The position numbers were made by a program, and so were the translations under genes. A model generated the notes under the pieces. It saw nothing but the letters and a program-made list of their open reading frames with translations. It was not told the origin of the DNA and ran no database searches. A stretch of DNA of 64,000 bases from Roseomonas alba (lineage in GTDB: Bacteria > Pseudomonadota > Alphaproteobacteria > Acetobacterales > Acetobacteraceae): assembly GCF_019430885.1 (NCBI RefSeq), contig NZ_JAHYBZ010000003.1:434001-498000 (forward strand), read 5' to 3'. Each line of letters starts with the position of its first letter. Positions within the stretch are counted from its first letter, which is position 1. Below, piece by piece: positions 36,611 through 45,492 of the stretch.

Positions 36611-36835
36611 ATGGCCGCCCAGGATGGCGCGACGCGGCATGGCCTGATCGGGGCTGCGCGGCTGGGCACGCGGTCGCCGATTCGTTCCGTGATCCGTATC
36701 ACTCGCGCCGGCCGCCGTCGCGCCGCAGTCTCCCGTCGTCGGCACCGCATCGGTGCCTGGTCGGAGGCTGACCATGCGCGCGATTCAGGATCCCGTCTTC
36801 CCGCATCTCGTCTGGCTGCGCCCCGCCATGACTGA
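36611..36835 (+). CDS. Possible small leader ORF overlapping the Crp/Fnr start (74 aa)
   Basis: A strong GGAGGACGAATT ribosome site precedes an ATG that opens a 74-codon frame. The product is very rich in arginine with no recognisable domain, so the composition is no better than a chance frame in GC-rich DNA. It overlaps the first 62 bp of the Crp/Fnr gene in another frame. If translated it could couple or attenuate expression of the regulator. I list it because of the ribosome site and the hairpin in front of it. Confidence 0.25.
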   Translation: MAAQDGATRHGLIGAARLGTRSPIRSVIRITRAGRRRAAVSRRRHRIGAWSEADHARDSGSRLPASRLAAPRHD

Positions 36836-37544
36836 GCCGCCGACGACGCGCCCTCCTGCGCTTTCGGACCTGCCCTTCTTCCGCGGCGCGGACCCCGCCG
36901 TGCTGGCCAAGGTCGCCACCTCGGCCCGCTGGCGCACCGTCGAGCCCGGCCAGGTCGTGGTCGATGACGACGAGCCCTCCACCGACATCTTCTTCGTCGC
37001 CGCCGGGAGCGTGCGCGTGCAGCTCCGCGCCGCCTCGGGCCGCGAGGTGCTGCTGAACGAATTCGGCACCGGCGAGTTCTTCGGCGAGCTTTCCGCCATC
37101 GACGGTGCCCCCCGCGCGGCCAATGTCACCGCCGTGGCGCGGTCGCGGCTGTGCATCATCCCGGCTAAGACCTTCCTCGAATATGTCTTCGCCACGCCGG
37201 ATGCCTGCCACGCGCTGCTCAAGACGCTCTCGGCCAAGCTGCGCCTGCAGACCGAACGCACGCTGGAGCGCGAGGCCCTGCCCGTTCGACTGCGGCTCTT
37301 TTCGGAGCTGCTGCGCCTGTCCCGGCCGCGCAGCGGGGCACCGACCGAACGCGTCGTCTCGCCACCGCCGCCGCATCATGAGCTGGCCGCCCGCATCGGC
37401 GCCCGCCGCGAGGTGGTGTCGCGCGAGCTGTCCGACATGACGCGGGAAGGCTGGCTGGCCCGCGACCGCCGCGTCATCCGCATCCTGCGGGTCGCTGAGA
37501 TGCAGAAGGCCGTTGCCTCGGAACTGCGCGCGCCTGCCGCCTAG
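36774..37544 (+). CDS. Crp/Fnr family transcriptional regulator
   Basis: This 256-residue regulator has an N-terminal cyclic-nucleotide-binding-like beta-roll (PFFRGADPAVLAKVATSARW ... GEFFGELSAIDGAPRAANVTA) and a C-terminal winged helix (HHELAARIGARREVVSRELSDMTREGWLAR). RAANVTA takes the place of the RSA(T/S) cAMP-contact motif, so cAMP may or may not be the ligand. There are no N-terminal Fe-S cysteines, which argues against an oxygen-sensing FNR. The ATG at 36774 follows GGAGG at good spacing; a later ATG at MTEPP is possible. Its targets are unknown. Confidence 0.85.
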   Translation: MRAIQDPVFPHLVWLRPAMTEPPTTRPPALSDLPFFRGADPAVLAKVATSARWRTVEPGQVVVDDDEPSTDIFFVAAGSVRVQLRAASGREVLLNEFGTGEFFGELSAIDGAPRAANVTAVARSRLCIIPAKTFLEYVFATPDACHALLKTLSAKLRLQTERTLEREALPVRLRLFSELLRLSRPRSGAPTERVVSPPPPHHELAARIGARREVVSRELSDMTREGWLARDRRVIRILRVAEMQKAVASELRAPAA

Positions 37545-37610
37545 CCGGCGGCCATCTGGACGCGCCGACGGGGCTGCCGCAGGCTGCGGCGGAACCGGAG
37601 GACGCGAGCG

Positions 37611-38567
37611 ATGACCAAACCACTCCTGCTGCTGTGGACCGATGGCGCTGGCCCCTATGCTGCCGCCATTGAGGCAGCCGGCCTCGGCAGCCACCTGCGG
37701 GTCGAGAGCGTCCCGCGCGCGGAAACGCCGAGCGACGCACAGCTTGCCGAAGCCGAGGCGCTGCTGTCCTGGGGCCCGCCCGCCGGCACGCTGACCCGCA
37801 TGCCGAAGCTGCGCTTCGTCCAGGCCCTGACTGCGGGCGTGGAGCACTGGCTCGCGCGGCCGGATCTCAAGCCTGACCTCGCCTTGTCCTGCGCGCGCGG
37901 CACGCACCGGGTACAGATGCCGGAGAACATCCTCGGCGCGCTGTTCCACATCACCAAGCCCTATGCCGCCATCGTCGGCGACAACGCTGCGCATCGCTGG
38001 ACACGGCGCGTGTCCACGACGCTCGCCGGCAAGACCCTCGGCATCCTCGGCCTCGGCGCCATCGGGGCGGAACTCGCCCGCAAGGCCGAAGCGCTGGAGA
38101 TGCACGTCATCGGCACCCGCCGCAGCCCCGGAGACCTGCCCCATGTGGACCGCGTCTACGCCCCCGAGGACACTGACGCGGTACTGGCGGCGAGCGACTT
38201 CGTCGTGCTGCTGCTGCCTGCCACCCCCGCCACCGAGAACTTCATCGACGCCGCACGCCTCACCAGGATGAAGAAGACAGCCTGGCTGATGAATTTCGGC
38301 CGCGGCGCGCTGATCAAGGACGACGACCTGGTGGCGGCGGTGCAGGCCGGCACCATCGCCGGTGCCGTGCTCGACGTCTTCCGCACCGAGCCCCTGCCCT
38401 CGGACCACCCCTTCTGGGCGGAGGAGAAGATCCTGGTCCTGCCCCATATCGGCGGGCTGCACCCGAAGCGCGACCAGATGGTCGCGACACTGCTGGTGGA
38501 GAACCTCCGCCGCTTCGTAGAAGGCGCGCCGCTGACGCAGCTCGTGGATCGCGAGGCGGGGTACTGA
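37611..38567 (+). CDS. D-2-hydroxyacid dehydrogenase (NAD(P)-dependent)
   Basis: This 318-residue oxidoreductase of the D-isomer-specific 2-hydroxyacid dehydrogenase family interconverts a 2-oxoacid and D-2-hydroxyacid. The dinucleotide fold motif GLGAIG lies near residue 146. The catalytic Arg is in NFGRGALI, the Glu in FRTEPLPSDHP and the His in LPHIGG. TRRSP after the second strand suggests NADPH use, as in glyoxylate/hydroxypyruvate reductases, which would suit the nearby serine-glyoxylate aminotransferase. CCGGAGGACG precedes the ATG. Repeat copy C fills the 504 bp gap after it. Confidence 0.86.
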   Translation: MTKPLLLLWTDGAGPYAAAIEAAGLGSHLRVESVPRAETPSDAQLAEAEALLSWGPPAGTLTRMPKLRFVQALTAGVEHWLARPDLKPDLALSCARGTHRVQMPENILGALFHITKPYAAIVGDNAAHRWTRRVSTTLAGKTLGILGLGAIGAELARKAEALEMHVIGTRRSPGDLPHVDRVYAPEDTDAVLAASDFVVLLLPATPATENFIDAARLTRMKKTAWLMNFGRGALIKDDDLVAAVQAGTIAGAVLDVFRTEPLPSDHPFWAEEKILVLPHIGGLHPKRDQMVATLLVENLRRFVEGAPLTQLVDREAGY

Positions 38568-38651
38568 CGCAGAGCTTTTGCGCCGGCGTTGCTTCGGGCT
38601 GGAATTGAAGGGGCTTTGTCCACGGGCACGAAGATCATGGCCATGACGGAA

Positions 38652-38910
38652 CGGGGAAGGGCTCTGCCCTCCCCGGAGCCCCCGCCCACCAGAGGCCACA
38701 GGGCCTTTGGAAGCCAATACTCAGCGCCCGGCCAGGCGGTCCGGTGGCGATCAGCCGCGTCCGCGGTGCGTGGCGGTTGGGGTGCGATCAGGATACGGGC
38801 CAGGAACTCGTGCCGATGTCCGGACGACCCTCCGGGCATGACACCAGTTCAAGGTGCCCAGAGGCCTTCGACCTTTGGCGAGGCGGGTCCGCGAGGGTCA
38901 GAGCCCCTCC
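38652..38910. repeat. Composite palindromic intergenic repeat, copy C
   Basis: This element lies in the 504 bp gene-free gap between the dehydrogenase and SDR genes. Hairpin 38652-38675 pairs CGGGGAAGGG with CCCTCCCCG, 38689-38710 pairs CCAGAGGCC with GGCCTTTGG, and a weaker hairpin (GAGGGTCAGAGCCCCTC) closes the right side near 38892. AGCCAATACTCAGCGCCC after the second hairpin matches copy B2 read in reverse. CTGGAATTGAAGGG at 38600 also recurs in the flank of B2 at about 28169. Apart from the element I see nothing coding in this gap. Confidence 0.65.
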
Positions 38911-39071
38911 CTTCCCGTGACGGCACTCTCGGCGCAAGCTAGCGAAGCCCCCCCCTCCCGTTCCGGCGAATACGGAGAGCGTCCCAACGCCGCATATGGC
39001 GAATTTGTCCAGGGCCGAAGCCTCAGACTGACGTAAGACACTCACGGTCCCAAAATCCCGAGGAAGCGTCC

Positions 39072-39842
39072 ATGCCCTACAAGCCCTTCGACCTCACCGG
39101 AAAGGTCGCCCTCGTCACCGGTGGCAATTCCGGCATTGGTCTTGGCATGGCGCAGGCCCTCGCGGAGGCCGGTGCCGACGTCGCCATCTGGGGCACCAAT
39201 GCCGCGAAGAACGATGCGGCGGTGGCGCAGCTCTCAGCGACCGGCGCGCGTGTGCATGCGACGCTCTGCGACGTGGGTGACGAAGCCGCTGTCGAGGTCG
39301 CCTTCGCCGGCACGCTCGCTGCCCTCGGCCGGGTCGATGCCTGCTTCGCCAATGCCGGCACCTATGGCCGCAAGACGAAGTTCACCGAGCTCGACAGCGA
39401 CGAGTGGCATCGCGTGACACGAGTGAACCTCGATGGTGCCTTCTACACCCTGCGCACGGCGGCACGGCACATGGTGGAACGTGGCGGAGGCGGGTCGCTC
39501 ATCGGCACCGCATCTCTGGCGGCGATCGAGGGTGCGGCGCGCAATGCGCAATATGCGGCGACCAAGGGAGCCATGGTCGCGGTGATCCGCGCCCTGGCAG
39601 TCGAAATGGCCCGCCACGGCATCCGCGCCAATGCCGTGCTGCCCGGCTGGATCGAGACACCGATGACGGCGCGCAGCGTGGGCGACGACAAATTCGCCGC
39701 CGCCGTGCTGCCGCGCATTCCGGCACGGCGCTGGGGAACCGGAGCCGATTTCGGGGGCGTCGCGGTGTATCTGGCGAGCGACGCCTCCGCCTATCACAGC
39801 GGCGACTGTCTGGTGATCGACGGGGCCTACTCGCTGTTCTGA
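39072..39842 (+). CDS. Short-chain dehydrogenase/reductase (SDR)
   Basis: This 256-residue classical SDR has the cofactor motif TGGNSGIGLGMA near 17-28, an NAG motif (ANAGTYG), the catalytic Ser in IGTASLAA and the YAATKG Tyr/Lys pair near 158-162. The PGWIETPM segment is present and the C-terminus reads DGAYSLF. A gluconate 5-dehydrogenase or 3-oxoacyl reductase-like reaction is possible, but the substrate is not predictable. GAGGAAGCGTCC precedes the ATG. A perfect 7 bp hairpin (39851-39868) follows the stop. Confidence 0.88.
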   Translation: MPYKPFDLTGKVALVTGGNSGIGLGMAQALAEAGADVAIWGTNAAKNDAAVAQLSATGARVHATLCDVGDEAAVEVAFAGTLAALGRVDACFANAGTYGRKTKFTELDSDEWHRVTRVNLDGAFYTLRTAARHMVERGGGGSLIGTASLAAIEGAARNAQYAATKGAMVAVIRALAVEMARHGIRANAVLPGWIETPMTARSVGDDKFAAAVLPRIPARRWGTGADFGGVAVYLASDASAYHSGDCLVIDGAYSLF

Positions 39843-39850
39843 CCGGGATG

Positions 39851-39868
39851 AACCGGCACGCGCCGGTT
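39851..39868 (+). terminator. Hairpin after the SDR gene
   Basis: AACCGGC and GCCGGTT pair over a 4-base loop, 9 bp after the SDR stop codon. This is a plausible terminator without a T-run. Confidence 0.4.
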
Positions 39869-39983
39869 GCCGCGCCGATGTGGGCATGGCTGCCTGCAGG
39901 TTGACCCTGGCAAGCGCCCCGAAGCATGGTCGGCGCGACGTGCGGCACACGCGCTTCGTGCCGCCCAACCGATCGTGAGGTTC

Positions 39984-41333
39984 ATGGACGAGGAACTTCT
40001 GACCCAGGATCCTCCGGGCGATTCGCGCGGTGAGGCGCGCTACGCCCTGCTGGCGACCTTGGCGGGGGCGGCTGCGGGGCTGCTCGGGTCGATCTTCCAC
40101 CTGTTCATCAATCGCCTCAGCGACTGGCCGCGTTGGCTGGAGCAGGTTGCCCAGGGCTGGACGCTGGTCGGCGCCGCTGCGGGGGTCACGCTGGTCTGCA
40201 CGCTCGTCTCCGTGGTCCTCGTGCGTCGCTGCGCGCCGGAGGCCGGCGGCAGCGGCGTCCAGGAAATCGAAGGCGCGATGGAAGGCTTGCGCGTTGTGCG
40301 CTGGCGCCGCGTGCTGCCGGTGAAGTTCTTCGCCGGCGTGACAGCGATTTCCTCGGGCCTGGTGCTCGGCCGCGAGGGGCCGACGATCCATATTGGTGCC
40401 TCCGCGGCTGCCGCGGTCGCCGAGACCTTCCGTGTGGACGAGCTGGAACGGCGCGGCCTGCTGGCCTCGGGTGCCGCGGCCGGGCTCGCCTGCGCCTTCA
40501 ACGCGCCGCTCGCCGCCGTGCTCTTCATCGTCGAAGAGACTCACCGCGAGTTTCCCTACACCTTCCGCACCTATCTCGGCGTCGTCTTCGCCGCCATCGC
40601 CTCCACGATCGTGACCCAGCTCGTCGTCGGGACCGGCCCGGCCCTGCCGCTCCCCGCCGAGAGCGCTCCGCTGCATCTGCTACCCGCCTTCCTGCTGCTT
40701 GGCGTGGTGCTCGGCGTGATCGGCACGATGCTGAACGGTGCCATTCTTTGGGCGCTGGATTTCGCCGCCCGCAGCCATAAGCGCGCGCCCTATGTCTACC
40801 CGGCGGTGATCGGCCTCGCGACCGGGGCACTCGTCATCCTGCTGCCGCAGGCGGTGCATGGCGGCGACGGCGTCATCCTCGAGCTCGGTGCCACGAATCC
40901 AGGGCTCGCATTGCTGCTGTCCCTGGCGGTCATCCGCTTCCTCACCACCGTCGGCAGCTATTCGAGCGGCGTGCCGGGCGGGATCTTCGCGCCGATGCTG
41001 GCCCTTGCGGTCTGCGTGGGCCTTGCCTTCGGCGAGGGCGCGAGGATCCTGCTGCCCGATGCCGGCTTCGTGCCTCTGGCCTTCGCCATCGCGGCCATGG
41101 GTGGGCTCTTCGCTGCCTCGGTCCGTGCACCGATCGTCGGCGTCGCGTTGACGCTGGAACTGACAGGATCCTATGCGCTGATCCTGCCTGTGCTGGTCAC
41201 CTGCGGCGTGGCCGATCTGGTCGCGCAATGGGCCGGCGGGCGGCCGATCTACAGCCAGTTGCTGGAACGCACCCTGGCCCAGGCCGGTGTCAGGCGGCCC
41301 GCGACGCCATCCGAGCCGGTCGGCCTGGCATGA
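39984..41333 (+). CDS. ClC-type H+/Cl- antiporter
   Basis: This 449-residue inner-membrane protein has the ClC selectivity sequences GSGVQEIE (variant of GSGIP), GREGPTIHIG with the external gating Glu, and GVPGGIFAPML. The internal proton glutamate region (FIVEETHREFPYTF) and the pore Tyr (RPIYSQLLERTL) match E. coli ClcA, so exchange of two chloride for one proton is more likely than a channel. This helps acid resistance or charge balance. The frame is open from 39867, but the ATG at 39984 fits the family start. Repeat-derived hairpin D follows. Confidence 0.9.
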   Translation: MDEELLTQDPPGDSRGEARYALLATLAGAAAGLLGSIFHLFINRLSDWPRWLEQVAQGWTLVGAAAGVTLVCTLVSVVLVRRCAPEAGGSGVQEIEGAMEGLRVVRWRRVLPVKFFAGVTAISSGLVLGREGPTIHIGASAAAAVAETFRVDELERRGLLASGAAAGLACAFNAPLAAVLFIVEETHREFPYTFRTYLGVVFAAIASTIVTQLVVGTGPALPLPAESAPLHLLPAFLLLGVVLGVIGTMLNGAILWALDFAARSHKRAPYVYPAVIGLATGALVILLPQAVHGGDGVILELGATNPGLALLLSLAVIRFLTTVGSYSSGVPGGIFAPMLALAVCVGLAFGEGARILLPDAGFVPLAFAIAAMGGLFAASVRAPIVGVALTLELTGSYALILPVLVTCGVADLVAQWAGGRPIYSQLLERTLAQAGVRRPATPSEPVGLA

Positions 41334-41385
41334 GGCGGCGGTTCCGCCATCGCCTCGGCGAGAAGCGGAATGGCGATGCTGTGGA

Positions 41386-41411
41386 TTGGAGAGGGGGCCA
41401 AGCCCCTCCAA
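41386..41411. repeat. Single-hairpin relic of the palindromic repeat family, copy D
   Basis: TTGGA-GA-GGGG pairs with CCCC-TCCAA around GCCAAG, 52 bp after the ClC gene stop. Its sequence matches the left end hairpin of copy A. The rest of the element is not recognisable in the 191 bp gap. It may act as the terminator of the ClC gene. Confidence 0.5.
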
Positions 41412-41524
41412 CTGCAACGGCGGAAGTATCAGGGTCACCTGGTAACCCCCGATTGCGTTTACCTGCTGCACATCGCCCTGATTCTTGCTAAGCTGAACCG
41501 AGGGGAATCAGGGGGTTCGGGGTC

Positions 41525-42034
41525 ATGCTTCGCATGATCTTGCTTCTGGCTGTGTTGGGACTTGCCGCTTGCGGCAGTTCCCGCAGCACGGGGCCGTATA
41601 CGGGCGTGCCGGGCTATTCGGGGGGCAACAGCTCCTGCGTGCCCTATGCCCGGGCACGCAGCGGCATAAGCCTGGCGGGCGACGCCTGGCAATGGTGGGA
41701 GGCTGCCGCGGATTCCGGCCGCTACGACCGATCGCGCAGCCCGCGCTCCGGATCGGTCCTGGTCTTCATGCGCACCTCCCGCAACCGGACCGGCCATCTG
41801 TCCGTCGTGACGCGGGTGGTGTCCTCGCGCGAGATCCGTGTGGATCATGCCAACTGGGCTTCCAGCGGCAATCGCGGACGCATCGCGCAGGACCAGCCGG
41901 TGGTGGACGTATCGCCCAACAATGACTGGTCGGTGGTACGGGTGTGGTACCCGCCGGTGAACGCCCTGGGGCAGACCAACTACCCCACCTATGGATTCAT
42001 CCATGGTGGGCGGCTGATGGCGGAAGCTCGGTAG
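41525..42034 (+). CDS. CHAP-domain lipoprotein (cysteine amidase/peptidase)
   Basis: This secreted lipoprotein of 169 residues has a signal ending in the lipobox LAAC, with lipidated Cys at about residue 16. A CHAP domain follows, with the catalytic Cys in NSSCVPYAR, His in TGHLSVVTRV and Asn in VDHANW. CHAP enzymes cut peptidoglycan peptides or glutathionylspermidine, so a cell-wall role in the periplasm is likely. The start is the ATG at 41525; a second ATG three codons later is possible. The ClC gene upstream is separated by hairpin D. Confidence 0.82.
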   Translation: MLRMILLLAVLGLAACGSSRSTGPYTGVPGYSGGNSSCVPYARARSGISLAGDAWQWWEAAADSGRYDRSRSPRSGSVLVFMRTSRNRTGHLSVVTRVVSSREIRVDHANWASSGNRGRIAQDQPVVDVSPNNDWSVVRVWYPPVNALGQTNYPTYGFIHGGRLMAEAR

Positions 42035-42268
42035 CGCGACCGACCGTCGGGGCCATGGCGCGGTCGCGCAGACCGGGCCCCGCAGCGTCGATGCGCCCAT
42101 CCCTGTGCCGATCGCCCAAGGCCGCGGCAGGGCGGTCCCGTCCTGCCGCCCGACATGGCAACAACGCGCCTGTGCAGGGGCAGTGCCGCCGCGGCGTCTC
42201 TTGACCCCCAGGCGCGGCGCCGCGAAACGGTATGGCGCCCCCGCGACCACGATGACGAGACGAACCAG

Positions 42269-43597
42269 ATGAGCAACCCGAAGCAGATCAGCCTCGGTGT
42301 TTCGATGCGCTACCTCGGCTATCACGCGGCTGCCTGGAGGCATCCCTCGGCGGATCCCGACGCCGCGTCCAGGTTCAGTCATTACCGCTACATCGCCCAG
42401 ACCGCCGAGGCGGCGAAGATGGACATGGTCTTCCTCGCCGATGGCGTGGGGATGCGCACCAAGGATGAGCCGCCTGGCGCGCTGCGCCGGTCGCACCAGA
42501 CACTGGAGCTCGAGCCGCTGACGCTGCTCGCGGCGCTGTCCTCCGTTACCTCGCGCATCGGCCTGGTGGCGACGGCATCCACCACCTACAACGAGCCCTA
42601 TCACATCGCGCGCAAATGGGCCTCGCTGGACCATCTGAGCGGCGGGCGCGCGGGGTGGAACATCGTCACCTCCTGGTCCGAGGCCGAGGCCCACAACTTC
42701 AACCGCGACCGGCACATGGAATACGACCTGCGTTATGAGCGGGCGGCCGAGTTCGTGGAAGTCGTCAAGGGCCTGTGGGACAGCTGGGAGGCAGACGCGC
42801 CGGTCTTCGACAAGCAGAGCGGCATCCTGTTCGACCAGTCGAAGCTCCATGTGCTGAACCACGTCGGCAAGCACTTCAAGGTAAAGGGCCCGCTGACCAT
42901 CAAGCGCACGCCGCAGGGGCGGCCGATCCTGGTACAGGCCGGCGCCGCGGAGCAGGGGCTGGAGATCGCGGCGCGCAGCGCCGATGTCGTCTATGCCGCG
43001 CCGCACGACCTTGCCGCCGGCAAGGCATACTACGCCAACCTCAAGGATCGCCTGGCGACGCATGGGCGGGAGCGCGACAGCCTGAAGATCATGCCCGGCG
43101 TGACGCTGTTCATCGGCCGCACGCGGCAGGAGGCGCAGGACCAGTACGACCTGCTGGCCAGCCTGGTGGAGCCGGAGCTCGGCCTCTCCTACCTCTATGC
43201 CCAGATGGGCGACCTGTCCGGCTACCCGCTGGACGGGCCGGTGCCCGAGCCGTCGAACCCGCAGGTGCGCAGCCTCGCGCGCGGTCTCCTGGCGCTGGCA
43301 CGGCGGGACAACCTGACCATCCGCCAGCTCTACGGCACCATCGCCGCGGGCTTCGGCGGCCGCACCTTCATCGGCACGCCGAAGGACATCGTCGACGACA
43401 TGCAGGAATGGGTCGAGGCCGAGGCCGCGGACGGCTTCAACCTCTGCCCGCCGGTCCTGCCGCTTGGGCTCGACCAGTTCGTGGAGCTGGTGCTGCCGGA
43501 GATGCGCGCGCGCGGCCTGTTCCGCACGGATTATGCGGGGCCGACCCTGCGCGAGACTCTGGGGCTGACGCCGCCACCTAACCGATACGCGCCGTGA
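42269..43597 (+). CDS. LLM-class flavin-dependent monooxygenase (NtaA/SnaA/DszA type)
   Basis: This 442-residue luciferase-like monooxygenase uses reduced FMN from a separate reductase. Family features are YRYIAQTAEAAKMDMVFLAD, ATASTTYNEPYHIARKWASLDHLSGGRAGWNIVTS, and AGAAEQGLEIAARSADVVY. It is closest to nitrilotriacetate, pristinamycin and dibenzothiophene-sulfone oxygenases, which act on many carbon, sulfur or amine compounds. I take the ATG at 42269; the open frame before it reads as low-quality sequence. The 234 bp gap upstream has no other feature I recognise. The gene converges on urtE. Confidence 0.85.
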   Translation: MSNPKQISLGVSMRYLGYHAAAWRHPSADPDAASRFSHYRYIAQTAEAAKMDMVFLADGVGMRTKDEPPGALRRSHQTLELEPLTLLAALSSVTSRIGLVATASTTYNEPYHIARKWASLDHLSGGRAGWNIVTSWSEAEAHNFNRDRHMEYDLRYERAAEFVEVVKGLWDSWEADAPVFDKQSGILFDQSKLHVLNHVGKHFKVKGPLTIKRTPQGRPILVQAGAAEQGLEIAARSADVVYAAPHDLAAGKAYYANLKDRLATHGRERDSLKIMPGVTLFIGRTRQEAQDQYDLLASLVEPELGLSYLYAQMGDLSGYPLDGPVPEPSNPQVRSLARGLLALARRDNLTIRQLYGTIAAGFGGRTFIGTPKDIVDDMQEWVEAEAADGFNLCPPVLPLGLDQFVELVLPEMRARGLFRTDYAGPTLRETLGLTPPPNRYAP

Positions 43598-43640
43598 CGG
43601 CCCGCCGGTGAGCATCGGCGCGGACCGCCGGAGTGACGGC

Positions 43641-43670
43641 GCCCCGCGCTGCAATGCCGGCGGGCGGGGC
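43641..43670. terminator. Hairpin between convergent LLM and urtE genes
   Basis: GCCCCGC (43641-43647) pairs with GCGGGGC (43664-43670) within the 84 bp gap between two convergent genes. The stem is short and the loop is 16 bases, so support is moderate. Confidence 0.35.
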
Positions 43671-43681
43671 GGCTTCCCCCG

Positions 43682-44374
43682 TCACACCGTTAGCAGCGGC
43701 CTCACCTGCTCCTCCGCCAGGCTCTCGGCGGGGCCGTGCAGGGCGACCTCCCCGCGCACCATGACGGCGATGGTGTCGGCGAGTTCCCGAGCGAAGTCGT
43801 AGTACTGCTCCACCAGGATGATCGCCATGCCCCGGTCACGGGAGAGGTGGCGGATGACGCGGCCGATATCCTTGATGACGGAAGGCTGGATGCCCTCGGT
43901 CGGTTCGTCGAGGATGAGCAGGCGCGGCCGGGCGCAGAGCGCTCGCGCCAGGGCAAGCTGCTGCTGTTGCCCGCCCGAGAGGTCGCCGCCGCGGCGGCGG
44001 AGGAACTGCCGCAGGATGGGAAACAGGTCGAAGACGTCGCTCGGCACGCCGGACCCGCGCGGGGCGGCGGCGAGCGCGGTCTCCATGTTCTCCTGCACGG
44101 TGAGGAAGGGGAAGATCTCGCGCCCCTGGGGGACATAGCCGATGCCGGCGCGGGCGCGCTCGGCGGGCCCCAGGCGCGTGATATCCCGGCCTTCCCAGGT
44201 GATGGACCCGCCCTGGATGCGCTCCAGCCCCATGATGGCCCGCAGCAGAGAGGATTTGCCGACGCCGTTGCGGCCGAGGATGGCGGTGACCTTGCCGGGC
44301 TCGGCGACCAGGGAGACGCCGCGCAGGCAGCGGCTGGCGCCGTAGGAGAGGTCGATATTGGCGGCATCGAGCAT
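43682..44374 (-). CDS. urtE: Urea ABC transporter ATP-binding subunit UrtE
   Basis: UrtE is one of two ATPases of the high-affinity urea importer. The 230-residue protein has Walker A GRNGVGKSS, the branched-chain-type GIGYVPQGREIFPFLTVQENM, signature LSGGQQQQ and Walker B LLILDEPTEGIQPSVI, where EGIQPSVI is typical of UrtE. It is the last urt gene, but unlike its siblings it does not overlap its neighbour: 380 bp carrying repeat copy E separate it from urtD. Expression may therefore be lower or uncoupled from the rest of the operon. Confidence 0.92.
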   Translation of the reverse strand: MLDAANIDLSYGASRCLRGVSLVAEPGKVTAILGRNGVGKSSLLRAIMGLERIQGGSITWEGRDITRLGPAERARAGIGYVPQGREIFPFLTVQENMETALAAAPRGSGVPSDVFDLFPILRQFLRRRGGDLSGGQQQQLALARALCARPRLLILDEPTEGIQPSVIKDIGRVIRHLSRDRGMAIILVEQYYDFARELADTIAVMVRGEVALHGPAESLAEEQVRPLLTV

Positions 44375-44484
44375 GGGTCAGCGTCCGATCGGCGAAGGCT
44401 GCTTGCAGCCGCAGCCGTCAATCGGCCGACTGAACACAGGTTGGCCGGGAGGGAGCATCGCCAGGTTACCTCGCTGCATGCACT

Positions 44485-44721
44485 GTGGAACCGGGAGAGG
44501 CTTTGCCCCTCTCCGACTCTCCCCATCAAAGGCCGAAGGGCCTTTGAAAACCTGAACCTGGCACTGGGCAGCGCTGGCAGCCTGCGCGCGAGAATCCGCC
44601 TTTGCGCCCGCAAGGCATTGCGAGGGGGACTGTGTGACCTTCCCGCCCGGCGCCAATGGCCTGCGTTCCAAGTGCTCCAGGCACTTGGCGGGGTGGTCCG
44701 GAGGGGCAGAGCCCCTCCGGC
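44485..44721. repeat. Composite palindromic intergenic repeat, copy E, within the urt operon
   Basis: This is the best preserved copy. It has four hairpins in order: 44494-44514 (GGAGAGG/CCTCTCC), 44526-44547 (TCAAAGGCC/GGCCTTTGA, perfect), 44668-44688 (CCAAGTGC/GCACTTGG, perfect) and 44698-44720 (CCGGAGGGGC/GCCCCTCCGG, perfect over an AGA loop). Between the second and third lies a 120 bp middle with TTTGCGCCCGCAAGGC. It matches copies A and F in reverse orientation. It accounts for most of the 380 bp gap between urtD and urtE, where siblings are otherwise overlapped. Confidence 0.8.
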
Positions 44722-44754
44722 TTCTTCCAGTGCGGCCGTCCGGAAGCATCACGG

Positions 44755-45488
<734 letters not shown>

Positions 45489-45492
<4 letters not shown>

